NCBI GenBank assembly: GCA_947489705.1
Contig: CANLEQ010000027.1
Span: 1-38,450 of the forward strand
Length of the DNA stretch: 38,450 nucleotides
Origin: an uncultured Paracoccaceae bacterium
Lineage (GTDB): Bacteria; Pseudomonadota; Alphaproteobacteria; Rhodobacterales; Rhodobacteraceae
Reading direction: 5' to 3'
In this document: positions 17,426 to 25,845 of the stretch, piece after piece
How the letters are laid out: each line of letters opens with the position of its first letter
How positions within the stretch are numbered: position 1 is the first letter of the stretch
Translations under genes and position numbers: made by a program
The notes under the pieces: generated by a model
What the model saw: the letters and a program-made list of their open reading frames with translations, nothing else
What the model was told of the DNA's origin: nothing
Database searches by the model: none

Positions 17426-18202
17426 TCAGGCGGCCATCCAGCCGCCATCGACGAAGAGGGTATGGCCGGTCATAAAGCTGGCGTCGTCGCTTGCCAGAAA
17501 GAGCGCGGCATTGGCGACGTCCTGCGGGGTGCCGAGCCGCGGCCAGGGGGTACGGTCGCGGGAATAGTCGAGCCACCGCTTCTCGACCGCGCGGCCGCCC
17601 TTGCCGGTGAGGATCTTGCCCGGCGCCACGGCATTGCAGACGATATGGTCGGCGGCGTAATCGGCCGCGATCTGCCGCGTCATGTAGGCGATGCCCGCCT
17701 TGGAGACGCCGTAGGCGAAATCCTCGGGCGCGCTGACATGGCCGTGCTGCGACGAGATGTTGAGGATGCGGCCGCGCGCCTCGGCCACGATGTCCTGGCC
17801 GAGCATCTGGCGCAGCGCCGCCCGCGCGCAGAGATAGGCGCCCTTGAGGCTGACATCCATGACGCGGTCCCAATCGGCCTCCTCGGTCTCGAGAAGCGGC
17901 TTGCCGGCGCGCAGGACGGCGTTGTTGACCAGGATGTCGAGGCGGGGGAACCGCGCGGCGACGGCGTCGATCAGCGCCGCGACGGCGGCGGGATCGGAGA
18001 CGTCGGTGCGCATGAAATGCCCCTCGCCGCCCTCTTCGGCGATGATGTCGCAGGTGGGCCGGCCGCCCTCGATCACATCGGTGGTGATGTCGGCCACGAT
18101 GACCGCCGCGCCGTGGCGGGCGAAATGACACGCGATCGCGCGGCCGATGCCCGACGCGGCGCCGGTGACGATCGCGGTCCGGCCGCGCAGACGCCCGGTC
18201 AC
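17426..18202 (-). CDS. Short-chain dehydrogenase/reductase (SDR)
   Basis: 258-residue classical SDR, an NAD(P)-dependent alcohol/ketone oxidoreductase. Visible features are the cofactor motif TGAASGIG (residues 13-20), an Asp after the second strand (VADIT) that favours NAD, and NNA (93-95). The catalytic residues are Ser150 or Ser151 (LNISSQHG), Tyr164 and Lys168 (YGVSK). The C-terminus ends with the usual FVDGGWMA. The start is GTG 18202, overlapping the TRAP permease stop by 4 bp (GTGA), so it is translationally coupled to the transporter operon. The dehydrogenase presumably oxidises or reduces the imported compound. Its substrate is not known. Confidence 0.92.
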   Translation of the reverse strand: MTGRLRGRTAIVTGAASGIGRAIACHFARHGAAVIVADITTDVIEGGRPTCDIIAEEGGEGHFMRTDVSDPAAVAALIDAVAARFPRLDILVNNAVLRAGKPLLETEEADWDRVMDVSLKGAYLCARAALRQMLGQDIVAEARGRILNISSQHGHVSAPEDFAYGVSKAGIAYMTRQIAADYAADHIVCNAVAPGKILTGKGGRAVEKRWLDYSRDRTPWPRLGTPQDVANAALFLASDDASFMTGHTLFVDGGWMAA

Positions 18203-19503
18203 GGGAACATCCGTTGCGGCAGCCAGAGGGCGAGGCCCGGCAGGGCCACCAGAAGCGCCACCATCAGCAGCATCAGACCCGCGAAAGGCAGCGTGCCGCG
18301 CATCACCTCCTGGATCGAGCCGTGCCCGCGCACCCCCTGCACGATGAAGAGGTTCATGCCCAGCGGCGGCGTGATCAGCGCCACCTCCATCATGATGACG
18401 AGGAAGATCCCGAACCAGACGGGGTCGATGCCGAACTCGAAGACGATGGGCATGACGATCGGTATGGTGGCGATCATCATCGACAGGGTTTCGAGAAAGC
18501 AGCCGAGGAGCAGGTAGAACACCATCAAAAGCACGATGACCTCGAGCGGGCCCGAGGCGATCGATCCGACGAACCGGGTCAACGTCTGCGGAATGCCGAG
18601 AATGCCGATCACGAAGTTCAGGAATTGGGCTGCTACGACGATCAGCAGGATCATCGCCGTGATGCGCACGGTCGAGAGCAACGCCTCGTGCAGCATCGAG
18701 ATCGAGAAGCGCCGCTTGGCGATCGTCACGACCAGCGCGCCTACCACGCCGATCGCCGCGGATTCCGACGGCGTGGCCCAGCCCGCATAGATCGATCCCA
18801 TGACCAGCGCGAAGATCGCCAGCGGCGGCAGGATGTCGACGAGGTTGCGCAGCTTCTGGCGCATCGGAACCTCGTCGGGCATGATCCCGGCACGTTCGGG
18901 GCGCAGCAGGCACATGACGAGGATGTAGACCATAAAGATCAGCGCCAGAACGATGCCCGGCACGATGCCGGCGGCGAAGAGCTGTCCGATCGAGGTGTTC
19001 GACATCGATCCGTAGATGATCATGTTGATCGAGGGCGGGATCAGGATGCCGAGCGTCGAACCCGCCGCGATCGAGCCGAGCGTCAGCTGCTCGTCGTAGC
19101 GCTGCCGCTCCATCACCGGGATCGAGACGGTGCCGATCGTGGCGGCGGTCGCGACCGATGAGCCCGATACGGCGGCGAAGAGGCCGCTCGACGCGATATT
19201 GGTATGGAGCAGGCCGCCCGGCAGACGGCGAAGCCAGTCGCTGAGGCTGCGATACATGCCGTCGGCGACGCCCGAGCGGACCAGAAGCTCGCCTAGCAGG
19301 ATGAAGAGCGGGATCGCCGTGAGGATGAAGTCGTTGAGGACGCTCCAGGTCGAATTGCCGAAGATCAGGAGTGTCGGCAGCCCCAGATAGACCAGCGATC
19401 CGAGGGCCGCGGTGACGAAGAGGGCAACCGCTACCGGGACGCCTGCCAGCATCATCAGCAGCATCGCGCAGAAGCCGATGGCGACGGGGCCGAACCCGAT
19501 CAT
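18199..19503 (-). CDS. TRAP transporter large permease (DctM family)
   Basis: 434-residue integral membrane protein with about 12 helices, the ion-coupled transport subunit of a tripartite ATP-independent periplasmic transporter. Family features are the start FGPVAIGFCAMLLMMLAGVP, the DFILTAIPLFILLGELLVRSG region, SGSSVATAATIGTVSIPVM, and TLGILIPPSINMIIYG around residues 155-170. Near the end TPPLGMNLFIVQGV is seen. ATG 19503 overlaps the small-permease TGA (ATGA). The open frame extends upstream to 19608 but is not family-like there. The usual QM order is kept and the SDR gene is coupled downstream. Confidence 0.95.
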   Translation of the reverse strand: MIGFGPVAIGFCAMLLMMLAGVPVAVALFVTAALGSLVYLGLPTLLIFGNSTWSVLNDFILTAIPLFILLGELLVRSGVADGMYRSLSDWLRRLPGGLLHTNIASSGLFAAVSGSSVATAATIGTVSIPVMERQRYDEQLTLGSIAAGSTLGILIPPSINMIIYGSMSNTSIGQLFAAGIVPGIVLALIFMVYILVMCLLRPERAGIMPDEVPMRQKLRNLVDILPPLAIFALVMGSIYAGWATPSESAAIGVVGALVVTIAKRRFSISMLHEALLSTVRITAMILLIVVAAQFLNFVIGILGIPQTLTRFVGSIASGPLEVIVLLMVFYLLLGCFLETLSMMIATIPIVMPIVFEFGIDPVWFGIFLVIMMEVALITPPLGMNLFIVQGVRGHGSIQEVMRGTLPFAGLMLLMVALLVALPGLALWLPQRMFP

Positions 19504-20090
19504 CGTTCGACCCGTCGCTGGCCGAGCTGCTCGGTCTGGGCGCGCAGCTCCTCGTCCATCGTGCGGACGCCGTAGAATTGCGACAGGAGCGGCGAGCGGC
19601 GCGCGCAAAGGACGATCGCGTGCCCCGCCGTCGCCAGCGCGACCAGCGCGAAGAAGCTGAGCCCCGCGACCCAGAGCGCCTGCGGCTGCCAGAGCGGCGT
19701 CATCATCGGCGTGCCCGAGAGCGAGCCGTATTCGAGGCTTTCGAGAAGCGTCGTCCAGGCGCGCCAGGCCATGAAGACCGCCATGATCGTGATGGCGAGC
19801 ACCGAGACGAGGTCGAGCGCGCCGCGCAGCGATCCCTTCGTGCGTTCCAGCACGATCTCGACCCGCGTATGGCCGCGTTCCAGCCAGGTATGGGCGAAGC
19901 CGAAGGCCGCGAGGATGGCCAGCACGTAGCCGCCGAACTCGTCCCCGCCCTGGAGCGAGAGGTTGAGGAACCGCCGCATCAGCACCTCGACCGCAATCAG
20001 CAGCGACAGGCCCAGCACCCCGTAGCCCGCGGCGAGCGCGAAGAGGCGCGCGATGGGGCCAAGGGCGGCGTCGACGGGATTGCGCGGCAT
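19500..20090 (-). CDS. TRAP transporter small permease (DctQ family)
   Basis: 196-residue membrane protein with four helices, the small subunit that scaffolds the large permease. It begins MPRNPVDAALGPIARLFA with the first helix GYGVLGLSLLIAVEVLMRRF. The DctQ motif follows, an aromatic-Asp/Glu-Gly region (LQGGDEFGGYVLAILAAFGFA) and then LERGHTRVEIVLER. The start at ATG 20090 lies 77 nt after the binding-protein gene. The C-terminal tail is hydrophilic and Gln/Glu/Arg-rich. It is part of the minus-strand dctPQM-SDR operon. Confidence 0.9.
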   Translation of the reverse strand: MPRNPVDAALGPIARLFALAAGYGVLGLSLLIAVEVLMRRFLNLSLQGGDEFGGYVLAILAAFGFAHTWLERGHTRVEIVLERTKGSLRGALDLVSVLAITIMAVFMAWRAWTTLLESLEYGSLSGTPMMTPLWQPQALWVAGLSFFALVALATAGHAIVLCARRSPLLSQFYGVRTMDEELRAQTEQLGQRRVER

Positions 20091-20167
20091 GGGCGGGCCT
20101 TCCGGGAATGCGGGGGAGCGGAGGCCCGGCGCGGATCTGACCGGCCGGGCAGGGGGCGGCGCGGGGC

Positions 20168-21208
20168 CTATTCGATCGTCAGACCCGCCACCGAGCCCAC
20201 CGTCTCGTTCCAGGTGGCCGAGCATTCGGGATCGACGGCGTCGCAGGTCTCGCTCCAGATCGGCAAGACGACGGATTCGGCCGCCTCCTTCACCTTTTCC
20301 TGATCCGCGGGCGAGATCTCGACCATGGTCATGTCGAACTTCGTGTGGTCCGAGCAGCTCCCGTCGCCGGTATTGCAAGCGATCGCATCCTCGTTCGACG
20401 TGACGGCAAGCTCCCAGAGCTGATCCTCGAGGGCCTGGAACTCGGTCTCGAGTGCGGCCTGTTCTTCGGGGGTGAATTCGTTCCAGGTGTCGAGATTGAT
20501 GAAATGACCCTGGACCGAGCCCGAGACCGACAGCGGCAGGAAATGGGTCGTCACCTCGGGCCAGTTGCCGGTATTGCCCGAAGTGGGCGAGGTCACGCCG
20601 CACGAGACGACGCCGCGTTGCAGGGCGGGATAGACCTCGGAGAATTGCAGCGTGACGGGCGTTGCGCCGAAATGCTCCAGCATCGCCGACATCGACGGCG
20701 TGAACGAGCGGACCTTGAGGCCCTGGAGGTCGTCAACCGTCTCGATCGGGGTGTTGCAGTAAAAGACCTGCGGTCCGAACGGCCAGAGCGTGAGGACCTT
20801 GGCGTTGAACTTCTCCTGCAGGCGGGTATCGAAGACCTCGCGATAGGCGTCGACCGCCTCGTGCAGGGCTTCCATGTCGGTGGAGACGCCGATCAGGTCG
20901 AGCCCCTCGAAAAACGGATCGTCGCGCGAGGCCATGCCGATCTGGACCGACATCACGTCGAACGAGCCGCCGCGCAGCATGCGCAGGGCATCGGGCGCCT
21001 TCACGCCGACCACATCCATCGGGTTGTAGTTCACCGACAGGTCGACGCCGGACTCGGCGCCGAGATCCTCGAAGAACGCGCGCTCGATATCGACCTGCTT
21101 GGTGTTCTGCGAGAAATTGCCGGCGATGCGCAGGGGGGTCTGCGCCGACGCGCCCCCGAGCCCGGTGACGATCGAGAGGGCAGCGACCGAAAGGAACAGA
21201 CGGGACAT
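20168..21208 (-). CDS. TRAP transporter periplasmic substrate-binding protein (DctP family)
   Basis: 346-residue secreted binding protein with a clear signal peptide (MSRLFLSVAALSIVTGLGGASAQ). DctP-family landmarks include DLKGLKVR-like sequence seen as VDDLQGLKVRSFTPSMSAML, which holds the Arg that binds the substrate carboxylate. GATPVTLQFSEVYPALQRGV and WNEFTPEEQAALE follow. Four cysteines in the C-terminal third (CNTGDGSC, CDAVDPEC) could form disulfides, which is unusual for DctP proteins. The start follows GGAG at 8 nt. Ligands of this family are nearly always carboxylates, which suits the carboxylate-handling enzyme genes next door. Confidence 0.92.
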   Translation of the reverse strand: MSRLFLSVAALSIVTGLGGASAQTPLRIAGNFSQNTKQVDIERAFFEDLGAESGVDLSVNYNPMDVVGVKAPDALRMLRGGSFDVMSVQIGMASRDDPFFEGLDLIGVSTDMEALHEAVDAYREVFDTRLQEKFNAKVLTLWPFGPQVFYCNTPIETVDDLQGLKVRSFTPSMSAMLEHFGATPVTLQFSEVYPALQRGVVSCGVTSPTSGNTGNWPEVTTHFLPLSVSGSVQGHFINLDTWNEFTPEEQAALETEFQALEDQLWELAVTSNEDAIACNTGDGSCSDHTKFDMTMVEISPADQEKVKEAAESVVLPIWSETCDAVDPECSATWNETVGSVAGLTIE

Positions 21209-21517
21209 GGCATTCTCCAAATTCGTTTGCGGCGTGAAAGTGAGTGCATTCTGGTATGGCTGAGACAGGACTAGCGAGGGCACGTTCGCACCGCCAAGGA
21301 CAAGCGTCATCGCCCCCGTGATCCCCGCGACGATTGCGACAATTCTGTGCGTCCGGCGGGGATCTTGCGGTAGAACAAGGCATCTTTTGCGTGGGGCCCC
21401 GGCCACGACCGATTTCGAGAAGCGCTTGCCCGAGGGCCGGGGTTACGCAAGTAACGGGATCACCCCCACCCGCAGGCTCCGCCATCCCGGCGGCGAACAG
21501 ACGGTTTCGAGGATAAA
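21209..21517. promoter_or_regulatory. Divergent control region between TRAP operon and catabolic operon
   Basis: 309 bp without a convincing gene. It must drive both divergent operons, and a binding site for the GntR regulator encoded downstream is expected here. No clear TNGTNNNACNA-type palindrome could be identified by eye. AT-richer sequence with GAGGATAAA lies just before the plus-strand ATG and supplies its ribosome binding site. Confidence 0.35.
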
Positions 21518-22303
21518 ATGAATTCAGAAAATGTTCATGCTTCACTGCCCGCCAAACGCATCGGGATGCTCACGCCGTCGTCCAACACCGTGCTGGAGCC
21601 GTTGACGGCGCATATGCTGGCGCCCCTCGCGGCGGAGGCGAGCGTGCATTTCTCGCGCTTCCGCGTCACGCAGATCGCGCTCGACGCGGCCTCCGACGAC
21701 CAGTTCGCGCTGGCGCCGATCCTCGACGCGGCAGGGTTGCTGGCCGATGCAAAATGCGACGTGATCGCCTGGAACGGCACCTCGGCGAGCTGGCTCGGGT
21801 TCGAGACCGATGCGCGGCTCTGCGCCGCGATCACCGAGCGGACGGGTATTGCGGCCACGAGCGCGATCCTGTCGCTCAACGCGCTGCTCGAGGCGCGGGG
21901 CGTCCGCAAACTCGGGCTTGTGACGCCCTATACCTCCGATGTGCAGGACCGGATCATCGCCAATTACCGCGCGCGGGGCATCGAGACCGTCGCCGAGGCG
22001 CATAGCGGGCAGCGCGACAATTTTTCCTTTGCCGAGGTGACCGGCGAGCGCATCGAGGCCATGATCCGCGAAGTCGCCGCGAAGGGACCCGACGCGATCG
22101 CGATCGTCTGCACCAACATGCGCGGCCCGCTCGTGGCGGCGCGACTGGAGCGCGAGCTGGGCCTGCCGATCTTCGATTCGGTGGCGTTCACGCTGCTGGG
22201 CTGCCTGCAGGAAATCGGCGTCGCGAGCGACGCGCTGGCCCCGTTCGGATCGATGTTCGGGACGCAGGCTCAGGATGCTTGTCCAAGCACATCGGGGGCG
22301 TGA
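21518..22303 (+). CDS. Asp/Glu racemase-superfamily enzyme with arylmalonate-decarboxylase-like active site
   Basis: 261-residue cytoplasmic enzyme of the superfamily that holds maleate isomerase, hydantoin racemase, Asp/Glu racemase and arylmalonate decarboxylase (AMDase). It begins with KRIGMLTPSSNTVLEPLT, as in maleate-isomerase-like proteins. Two-base racemases and isomerases have a cysteine in each half. Here the first position is Gly87 in NGTSASW, while the second, Cys198 in IVCTNMRG, is kept. This Gly-Thr-Ser plus Cys arrangement, with Tyr138 in TPYTSD, matches AMDase (Gly74-Thr75-Ser76, Tyr126, Cys188). A decarboxylase or other one-base reaction on a malonate-type acid is therefore more likely than racemisation. 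It is the first gene of an operon with GntR and amidohydrolase genes, divergent from a TRAP transporter. Confidence 0.82.
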   Translation: MNSENVHASLPAKRIGMLTPSSNTVLEPLTAHMLAPLAAEASVHFSRFRVTQIALDAASDDQFALAPILDAAGLLADAKCDVIAWNGTSASWLGFETDARLCAAITERTGIAATSAILSLNALLEARGVRKLGLVTPYTSDVQDRIIANYRARGIETVAEAHSGQRDNFSFAEVTGERIEAMIREVAAKGPDAIAIVCTNMRGPLVAARLERELGLPIFDSVAFTLLGCLQEIGVASDALAPFGSMFGTQAQDACPSTSGA

Positions 22304-22307
22304 CGCG

Positions 22308-23006
22308 ATGGGGGATCCGACGCTTTCGCCCAGCAGCACCCCACCGGCGGCGCCGGGCCATCTGCACGAACACGTCATCACGAGCCTCAGGGACATGGTG
22401 CTGCGGGGTGAACTCGTTGCGGGGCGAAAGGTGCCGGAGGCGATGCTGTGCGCGCGGTTGGGCATTTCGAGGACGCCGCTACGCGAGGCGCTCAAGGTGC
22501 TTGCCGCCGAGGGCTTCGTCGCGCTGAGGCCCAATCGCGGGACCGTGGTCGTGCCGATCGACCCCGAGGGGCTGGCGCAGCTATTCGAGGTGAAGGGCGC
22601 GCTCGAACGCCTGATCGGGCTCTGCCTTCCCGACCGGATCGACGTGGACGCGCTCGCGCGGATCGAAGCGCTGCACGGCGAAGCGCGCGCGGCGATGGAA
22701 GCCGGAGACATGCATAGCTATACAAGGGGCAACCATGCCTTTCACGAGGCCCTGGCGGCCGGCACCCGGAACGACGCGCTGATGCAGACCTATTCGGGGC
22801 TTCAGCAGAAGATCCTGCGTGCGCGATACGCGGTCAATGCGCAGCCCGAGCGCCTGCGCCGCTCGATGGCTGACCACGAGCGGATCATGGCCATGCTGCG
22901 GGCGGGCGCCGCGCTCGACCTCGCGCGATGCCTCGAAGAGCACAGCCGGCACACCGGGCAGGCCATGCTGCGGCAACTCAGACGGCAGGAGACAGCGAAG
23001 GAATGA
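22308..23006 (+). CDS. GntR-family transcriptional regulator (FadR subfamily)
   Basis: About 232-residue repressor-type regulator. The N-terminal winged helix (HVITSLRDMVLRGELVAGRK, then LGISRTPLREALKVLAAEGF and the wing RPNRGTVV) is followed by an all-helical FCD effector domain. The latter carries metal or ligand-binding positions such as His in NHAFHEAL and His in ADHERIM. ATG 22308 lies 4 nt after the upstream stop; ATG 22275 would overlap the upstream gene by 29 bp. Its stop overlaps the amidohydrolase ATG (ATGA). FCD regulators usually sense a carboxylate from the pathway they control, so it likely governs this operon and the divergent TRAP operon. Confidence 0.92.
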   Translation: MGDPTLSPSSTPPAAPGHLHEHVITSLRDMVLRGELVAGRKVPEAMLCARLGISRTPLREALKVLAAEGFVALRPNRGTVVVPIDPEGLAQLFEVKGALERLIGLCLPDRIDVDALARIEALHGEARAAMEAGDMHSYTRGNHAFHEALAAGTRNDALMQTYSGLQQKILRARYAVNAQPERLRRSMADHERIMAMLRAGAALDLARCLEEHSRHTGQAMLRQLRRQETAKE

Positions 23007-24436
23007 TGATCCTTGCGGCCGATTACCTGATCCGGGTCGATGGCGGCGCCGCGACGCGCGACGCGGTCCTGGTGCGGGACGGCGTGATCCGAGCGATCGG
23101 TCCGCCGACCGCGCTTCGCGAGAAATTCCCCTGCGCGGAGTTTCTGGCGCTGCCCGATTGCGTGTTGCTGCCGGGATTTGTCAACGCCCATCAGCATGGT
23201 CGCGGGATCAGCCAGATCCTGCTCTGCTACGACGACGATGCCCTCGAGCCCTGGATCGCGGGGCGGGCCCGTTACGGCGCCCCGGACATCTATGCGGTGA
23301 CGCGTCTGGCCGCCGAGGGGATGATCGCGAACGGGGTGACCGCCTGCGTGCACGCCAATTACGACTACGCGACCGGCGATTACGCAGCTGAGCTCGACGC
23401 GGCGATCCGGGCCTATCGCGATAGCGGCTTGCGCGCCACGATCTGCGTCGGCTACCAGGATTGCGGCTTCGAGGTCTATCCAGCACCCGGCGAGGACGGG
23501 CCTCAGGCGACGCGCTATGCCGGGGGCGTCCGCGAGACGATCGAGCTGCTGGACGTCTTGGCGGAGCGATACCGCGATCATCCGGAGCTCACTTTCGCGC
23601 TGGGTCCCGCGGGGCCCCAATGGGTCAGTGACGCGGCATGGGAGGCACTTTCACGGCATGCCGCGCGCCGGGGGCTCGGCATGCACTTCCACCTGCTGGA
23701 ATCACCGGCGCAGGCCTCGGCCTGCCGCAAGCTATACGGCCGGTCCACGCTCGCCTTTCTGAAAACCCTGGGGGTGTTCGAGGCGCGGACGAGCTGCGCC
23801 CACGGGGTGTTCATGACCCGCGAGGATCTGGCCATCGCGCGGGAGATGGATAGTGTCGTGGTAATCAATCCCGGCGCGAACATGCGGCTCTTCAACGGGG
23901 CACCGCCAGTCGCGGATATGCTCGACGCGGGCTGCACGCTGGCGGTCGGGACAGACAATACTGCCGCGAGCGACGACGAAGATTACCTGCGCGAAGTGCG
24001 GCTCGCCCAGTTGCTCGGGCGGCGGCCCGGGATCGACGCCCACGGGCCGAACGCGAAGCTCATGCTGGATGCGGCGACGCGGAACGGCGCCCGTGCCGCC
24101 TTCCTCGGCGGCCAGAACGGCACAGTCGCGTCCGGCGCTCCGGCCGATCTCGTGGCGCTCGATCTTTGCAGGATCGGCGCAGGCCTCGACATCTTGCCCT
24201 GCGATCTGGCGAACCATCTGGTCGGCCGTGCGCAGGGGGCCGATGTACGGCTGACAATGGTCGGCGGAAGGGTGCTCTACTCCGCCACGGAGGCCGACCG
24301 CGAGCGAATGATGCACTGGCGCCTGCAGGCGTCCCGTTCGGTGCGATGTCGGGAGAGCCGTGACGCCCAGGCCGTCCGCGACGCTCAAGCACGTTTGCGC
24401 CGTCATTATCGGCTGGACCGGCACGAACCCTTCTGA
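23003..24436 (+). CDS. Amidohydrolase-superfamily deaminase/hydrolase (SsnA/AtzA-like)
   Basis: 477-residue metal-dependent hydrolase with a TIM-barrel and a flanking beta-sandwich. Metal and catalytic residues can be seen: His63 and His65 in NAHQHG, His228/His230 with Glu233 in MHFHLLES, His267 in CAHGVF and Asp318 in GTDN. This pattern fits the deaminase/chlorohydrolase group (SsnA, guanine deaminase, AtzA/TrzN) that removes amino or halide groups from N-heterocycles. ATG 23003 overlaps the GntR stop (ATGA); a second ATG at 23006 follows directly. The substrate is unknown. Its operon suggests a nitrogen-containing carboxylate or heterocycle imported by the TRAP system, but that is inference. 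Confidence 0.85.
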   Translation: MMILAADYLIRVDGGAATRDAVLVRDGVIRAIGPPTALREKFPCAEFLALPDCVLLPGFVNAHQHGRGISQILLCYDDDALEPWIAGRARYGAPDIYAVTRLAAEGMIANGVTACVHANYDYATGDYAAELDAAIRAYRDSGLRATICVGYQDCGFEVYPAPGEDGPQATRYAGGVRETIELLDVLAERYRDHPELTFALGPAGPQWVSDAAWEALSRHAARRGLGMHFHLLESPAQASACRKLYGRSTLAFLKTLGVFEARTSCAHGVFMTREDLAIAREMDSVVVINPGANMRLFNGAPPVADMLDAGCTLAVGTDNTAASDDEDYLREVRLAQLLGRRPGIDAHGPNAKLMLDAATRNGARAAFLGGQNGTVASGAPADLVALDLCRIGAGLDILPCDLANHLVGRAQGADVRLTMVGGRVLYSATEADRERMMHWRLQASRSVRCRESRDAQAVRDAQARLRRHYRLDRHEPF

Positions 24437-24771
24437 CTGTTCGATGTGAGGTGAGGCATAACGGGTACCACGCAGACGCGGCGGGCCGTGAGCCGCACGT
24501 TTGCGAGACGGGCAGCCTCATACTGCCCTCGGCGGGCAACTCTCCGCCGGGGCCTCCTTCAACGGCATCCGAACCGTCGGCAGGCCCGGGCAATGGCACT
24601 GATCCCGTCACTTCTGCCCGGCGCACGGGAAGCCGTTCGCCTTCGTTCAGTACTGCCAGTGGGACATTTCGTCTCGCGCCGCGCAGCGGTCGAACCACAC
24701 CGTCTCCCCCGACGTTGCGTGTTGGCTGGTGTCGGTTTCGGCACCGTTTCTCCAGACCGGGGGCAATCCTT
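24437..24771. other. Intergenic region before the type III PKS operon
   Basis: 335 bp with no convincing gene. Although the PKS frame is open upstream to GTG 24451, its translation here is Pro/Ser/Arg-rich and unlike any PKS. Two hairpins, given separately, may end the amidohydrolase operon. A promoter for the PKS operon is expected, but no good -35/-10 pair was found. Confidence 0.45.
24510..24548 (+). terminator. Tandem hairpins after the amidohydrolase operon
   Basis: GGGCAG (24510-24515) pairs with CTGCCC (24523-24528) over a 7-nt loop. GGCGG (24531-24535) pairs with CCGCC (24544-24548). They are adjacent, about 75-110 nt after the amidohydrolase stop, and lack a T-tract. Weak terminator candidates. 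Confidence 0.3.
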
Positions 24772-25845
24772 CTGACACATGCGTATATCAATCGGATCGC
24801 GACGGCGGTGCCTGAGCATGAAGTGCACGACTACTTCCTGCGCTTCGCCACCCAGAGCCTTGCGGCGATGCCGAGGCACCAGACGCTCTTCCGCAGGATG
24901 GCGGACAAGGCAGGCATCGAAAACCGATTTTCGTGCATCGAGCCGGCGGACGACCCCGAGGGAGAGGCCGTCGACAGCGCCGGCGTCTTTCAACGGGGTG
25001 CGTTTCCCGGCACCGCCAAGCGCATGGATATGTACGAGGATGCGGCCGCGGACCTGGCAATGCTGGCTATCGATCGCCTCGATCTGGGCGACACACGGGA
25101 CTCCATCACGCATCTGATCGTCGCGAGCTGTACCGGTCTCTCGGCACCGGGACTGGATCTCGAGATCGTCCATCGCGCCGAACTGTCGCCCTCGGTCGAA
25201 CGCACGCTGATCGGCTTCATGGGGTGCTACGCTGCGATCAATGCGCTGAAGACGGCCCACCACATCGTCCGATCCGAGCCCGCGGCGCGGGTGCTGGTCG
25301 TCAACTGCGAACTCACGACGCTGCACCTGAAGGAGACCGACGATCTGGAGCGCCTGCTGACCTTCTGCCTCTGGGGCGACGGCTGCTCCGCCGCCCTCGT
25401 CACCAGCGAGGCGACGGGCATCCGGATCGACCGATTCAAGGCGCTGCTGGCCCGCGACGCGCGGGACCTGATGACCTGGAACGTGCGTGACGACGGCTTC
25501 GACATGGTCCTGTCGGGACGGGTCCCGGCGACGATCCAGACGGTGCTCGCCGACAACGTCGCGGACATCCTTGACGGGGACAGCGTGGACGAGATCGATC
25601 TGTGGGCCGTGCATCCCGGCGGCCGGTCCGTGCTCGACGCCGTGCAGCGGACGCTGAACCTCGGGCCGGAGGCGCTCGCCCCGTCGCGCGAGGTTCTGCA
25701 CACCTATGGCAACATGTCGTCCGCCACCGTTATGTTCGTGCTGGAGCGGATGTTGAAGGACGGGACGGCCGGGGCAAAAGGTTGCGCGATGGCGTTCGGG
25801 CCGGGTCTGACGGCAGAGACGATGACGTTCGGGATCGTCGCGTGA
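24772..25845 (+). CDS. Type III polyketide synthase (chalcone/alkylresorcinol synthase family)
   Basis: 357-residue homodimeric ketosynthase that extends a starter acyl-CoA with malonyl units and cyclises the chain. The catalytic triad is complete: Cys152 (GFMGCYAA), His281 (AVHPGGRSVLD) and Asn314 (TYGNMSSATVMF). The N-terminus INRIATAVPEHEVHD and the C-terminal GFGPGLTAE-type loop (AFGPGLTAETM) fit bacterial members. No in-frame ATG exists. CTG 24772 gives MTHAYINRIATAVP, the length and start typical of the family; TTG 24715 or GTG 24451 are less likely because the added sequence is not PKS-like. It is the first gene of a coupled operon with a methyltransferase and a flavoprotein, the srsABC-type gene order of bacterial phenolic lipid pathways. 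Product unknown. Confidence 0.9.
   Translation: MTHAYINRIATAVPEHEVHDYFLRFATQSLAAMPRHQTLFRRMADKAGIENRFSCIEPADDPEGEAVDSAGVFQRGAFPGTAKRMDMYEDAAADLAMLAIDRLDLGDTRDSITHLIVASCTGLSAPGLDLEIVHRAELSPSVERTLIGFMGCYAAINALKTAHHIVRSEPAARVLVVNCELTTLHLKETDDLERLLTFCLWGDGCSAALVTSEATGIRIDRFKALLARDARDLMTWNVRDDGFDMVLSGRVPATIQTVLADNVADILDGDSVDEIDLWAVHPGGRSVLDAVQRTLNLGPEALAPSREVLHTYGNMSSATVMFVLERMLKDGTAGAKGCAMAFGPGLTAETMTFGIVA

Noticed and set aside
24779-25117. ATG 24779 as the start of the PKS
   Set aside because: It is in another frame (MRISIGSRR...) that ends at 25117 and does not encode the PKS.
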